Assembly: GCF_001939075.1 (NCBI RefSeq)
Contig: NZ_MPTA01000001.1
Location: 930,001-994,000, forward strand
From: Paenisporosarcina indica
Lineage (GTDB): Bacteria > Bacillota > Bacilli > Bacillales_A > Planococcaceae
Direction: 5' to 3'
Length of the DNA stretch: 64,000 nucleotides
Shown: positions 62,280-64,000 of the stretch, in pieces
Position numbering within the stretch: the first letter of the stretch is position 1
Layout of the letters: the number at the start of each line of letters is the position of its first letter
Program-made: the position numbers and the translations under genes
Notes under the pieces: model-generated
The model's database searches: none
Told to the model about the DNA's origin: nothing
What the model saw: the letters and a program-made list of their open reading frames with translations, nothing else

Positions 62280-62720
62280 TTATAGTTCTTCGCAGTGTTC
62301 TTCAAATAGGGCTTGAATATGTGTAATAACAGACATTGGGTCATGACCTTCAATTTCATGTCTACCAACTTCAGCAACTGCTTGTCCATCTTTCATTAAA
62401 ACAAAAGAGGGCGATGATGGTAAATGGTCATCTCCAAAAATCATTCGTGCCTGTGCTGTCGCTTCTTTATCTTGACCTGCAAATACAGTTAGTAAATGAT
62501 CTGGACGTTTATCGTAATGAACAGCGTTAGCCGCTGCCGGACGAGCAATACCACCTGCACAACCACATACTGAGTTAACCATTACAAGTGAAGTACCTTT
62601 ACGTGCAAGTGCTTGTTCCACTTCTTCAGGAGAAGTTAACTGCTCATAACCGCTTGCTTCCATTTCACTACGTGCTTGTCGTACTATATCATTCATAAAT
62701 AAATTAAAATCCATGTTCAT
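62280..62720 (-). CDS. brxB: Bacilliredoxin BrxB (YqiW)
   Basis: A 146-residue thioredoxin-like protein with the bacilliredoxin CGC motif ([15 protein letters not shown]), which removes bacillithiol from oxidised proteins. ATG 62720 ([13 protein letters not shown]) is 8 nt after GGGGG. Its place next to yqjA matches B. subtilis yqiW-yqjA. Confidence 0.95.
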   Translation of the reverse strand: MNMDFNLFMNDIVRQARSEMEASGYEQLTSPEEVEQALARKGTSLVMVNSVCGCAGGIARPAAANAVHYDKRPDHLLTVFAGQDKEATAQARMIFGDDHLPSSPSFVLMKDGQAVAEVGRHEIEGHDPMSVITHIQALFEEHCEEL

Positions 62721-62789
62721 CTTCATTACCCCCTTCAAACTTATCTATTAATAATAGCAAGTCGCTTCTAGACACGCAAACTCTATGAA

Positions 62790-63875
62790 TCATAGTTGTG
62801 AAAATAAATTTTCGATTGCTTGAGAAACTGTTAGCTTGCCATTTAATATTTCCTGTTCAAATTGCTTTACCTGCGATTTCCGATCAGCTTTCCCATAAAA
62901 ATCATCGATTAAGCGATCTGAAATCATTGTATGGAACCAATCTTTTGTTTGTGACTGTCGACGTTTGTCAAAAGTACCTGATGTTATTAAAGTTTCTCTA
63001 AACATCCGAATAACATCCCATACTTCATGTATGCCAATGTTTTCAATAGAAGAGACCGGCATCGCTTTCGTGGTCCAACCACTAGTAGCCGGCTGTAAAA
63101 AATGCAGAATTTGCATATATTCAGCAGCTGTTTTCTTGGCCATTTTCGCATTATCACCATCGGCTTTATGCACGACTAATAAATCAGCTAACTCCATAAT
63201 ACCTTTTTTCATCCCTTGCAGTTCATCACCAGCCCCAGTAAGCACCAATAACATAAAGAAATCCACCATTCCTCTTACAATGGTCTCGCTTTGACCAACA
63301 CCAACCGTTTCAATCAAAATTACATCGTATCCAGCAGCTTCACATAATAACATGGTCTCTCGTGTTTTTTTGTGTACACCACCTAGTGTCCCTGCTGTTG
63401 GGGATGGACGAATGAAAGCATTTGGGTGTTTTACTAGTTCTTCCATTCTAGTTTTATCACCTAAAATACTGCCACCCGATATACTTGAACTCGGATCAAT
63501 CGCAAGAACAGCGACTTTAAATCCTTGTTCACATAAATATTTCCCAAAGATTTCGATGAACGTGCTTTTCCCTGCACCCGGAACGCCGGTGATGCCAATT
63601 CGTATACTGTTCCCAGTGTACGAAAGCAATTCTTGCAATAAACATTGGCCTGTTTTTTTATCTTGTGCAACAGTACTCTCAAGTAAGGTGATGGCTTTAG
63701 CCAAATGGAGTCTTGAACCTTGACGAATTTCACGTGAAAATTCATCAATAGAAATTTCATTTTTGTGAGGTCGACGAAATTGCTTTCGAGACGTTTGTCC
63801 CATTCCGTCATGAGTAGATTTCAGTCCACCCATCACATGCATGGCACTGTTCGGCTGGTTCTCTTGACCATCCAT
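62790..63875 (-). CDS. meaB: Methylmalonyl-CoA mutase-associated GTPase MeaB
   Basis: A 361-residue G3E-type GTPase: P-loop GVPGAGKSTF, ETVGVGQSE, VHKADGDN, with a C-terminal dimerisation helix. It loads and protects adenosylcobalamin in the mutase. The start overlaps the mutase stop by one base (TAATG), giving strong coupling. The N-terminal ~30 residues are variable. Confidence 0.95.
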   Translation of the reverse strand: MDGQENQPNSAMHVMGGLKSTHDGMGQTSRKQFRRPHKNEISIDEFSREIRQGSRLHLAKAITLLESTVAQDKKTGQCLLQELLSYTGNSIRIGITGVPGAGKSTFIEIFGKYLCEQGFKVAVLAIDPSSSISGGSILGDKTRMEELVKHPNAFIRPSPTAGTLGGVHKKTRETMLLCEAAGYDVILIETVGVGQSETIVRGMVDFFMLLVLTGAGDELQGMKKGIMELADLLVVHKADGDNAKMAKKTAAEYMQILHFLQPATSGWTTKAMPVSSIENIGIHEVWDVIRMFRETLITSGTFDKRRQSQTKDWFHTMISDRLIDDFYGKADRKSQVKQFEQEILNGKLTVSQAIENLFSQL

Positions 63876-64000
63876 TATTCCGTCACTTCCTCGTAGCCGA
63901 GACGTCGGTAAATTTCTTCAATTACTTTTGCTGCTGCAACAGGAATCACTGTTCCTGGTCCGAATATAGCCGAAGCTCCATTTTCGCGTAAAAAGGCATA
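63875..64000 (-). CDS. mutB: Methylmalonyl-CoA mutase large subunit, C-terminal end (partial)
   Basis: The frame enters from the window edge and encodes AFLRENGASAIFGPGTVIPVAAAKVIEEIYRRLGYEEV.., the end of the B12-binding domain (GPGT loop) of methylmalonyl-CoA mutase. It stops at TAA 63877-63875, overlapping the meaB start. Confidence 0.9.
   Translation of the reverse strand, partial: YAFLRENGASAIFGPGTVIPVAAAKVIEEIYRRLGYEEVTE

Overview
The window is low-GC chromosomal DNA from a Bacillales bacterium, most likely of the Planococcaceae (Psychrobacillus/Lysinibacillus-like). This is inferred from the strong AT bias, the AGGAGG-type ribosome sites with frequent TTG/GTG starts, an OmpR-type system close to ArlRS, a T-box leader, the mini-protein Prli42, and a block with B. 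subtilis yqj synteny (brxB-yqjA-mce-yqjD-yqjE-dinB-rnz). Nearly all genes are on the minus strand. I saw no rRNA, tRNA, CRISPR array or intact prophage.

Layout. 0-9.3 kb: a secreted fibronectin/YD-repeat protein and a divergent partner, a dedA gene with a nonsense codon, a PAP2 phosphatase, and a cell-envelope block (histidine kinase, response regulator, membrane-anchored protein, ABC-2 exporter, duplicated PepSY protein). 9.4-9.8 kb: group II intron debris. 10-14.9 kb: a Pho-regulated operon in which a secreted stalk/propeller protein precedes pstS-pstC-pstA, with no pstB. 15.3-23.3 kb: a defence-island-like region with a serine recombinase, a two-gene nuclease plus SMC-type ATPase module, an OLD-family nuclease, a coiled-coil CxC protein and a 5'-truncated type III restriction subunit. 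23.6-28.8 kb: an ABC exporter whose permease appears to be joined to an M1 peptidase domain through a dnaX-type -1 slippery heptamer.

29-36.8 kb is the most unusual part. It is an array of small, mostly membrane or cysteine-rich single genes and gene fragments (VanZ-like, TIGR04104-like, DUF3139-like, CPCC, P-loop kinase and others), all on the minus strand. They are separated by a palindromic repeat whose complete copies are 78-79 bp. The array is bracketed by two direct ~190-bp repeats, and one edge carries a broken tyrosine recombinase. It looks like a cassette array with an integron-like layout, but no dedicated integrase is visible.

36.8-49.7 kb: a GntR-regulated ABC operon with a nonsense codon in its ATPase, a SUKH protein followed by immunity-like gene debris, an SDR behind a perfect 30-bp palindrome, an E. 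coli-type speD, a 28-residue membrane peptide and a T-box-controlled second-type metG. 49.8-55.2 kb: small metabolic and regulatory genes (hydrolases, methyltransferase, Nudix, SRPBCC-ArsR pair). 55.4-64 kb: conserved core genes for RNase Z, Pol IV and the methylmalonyl-CoA pathway (mutase end, MeaB, epimerase, carboxyltransferase), with BrxB and Prli42 embedded.
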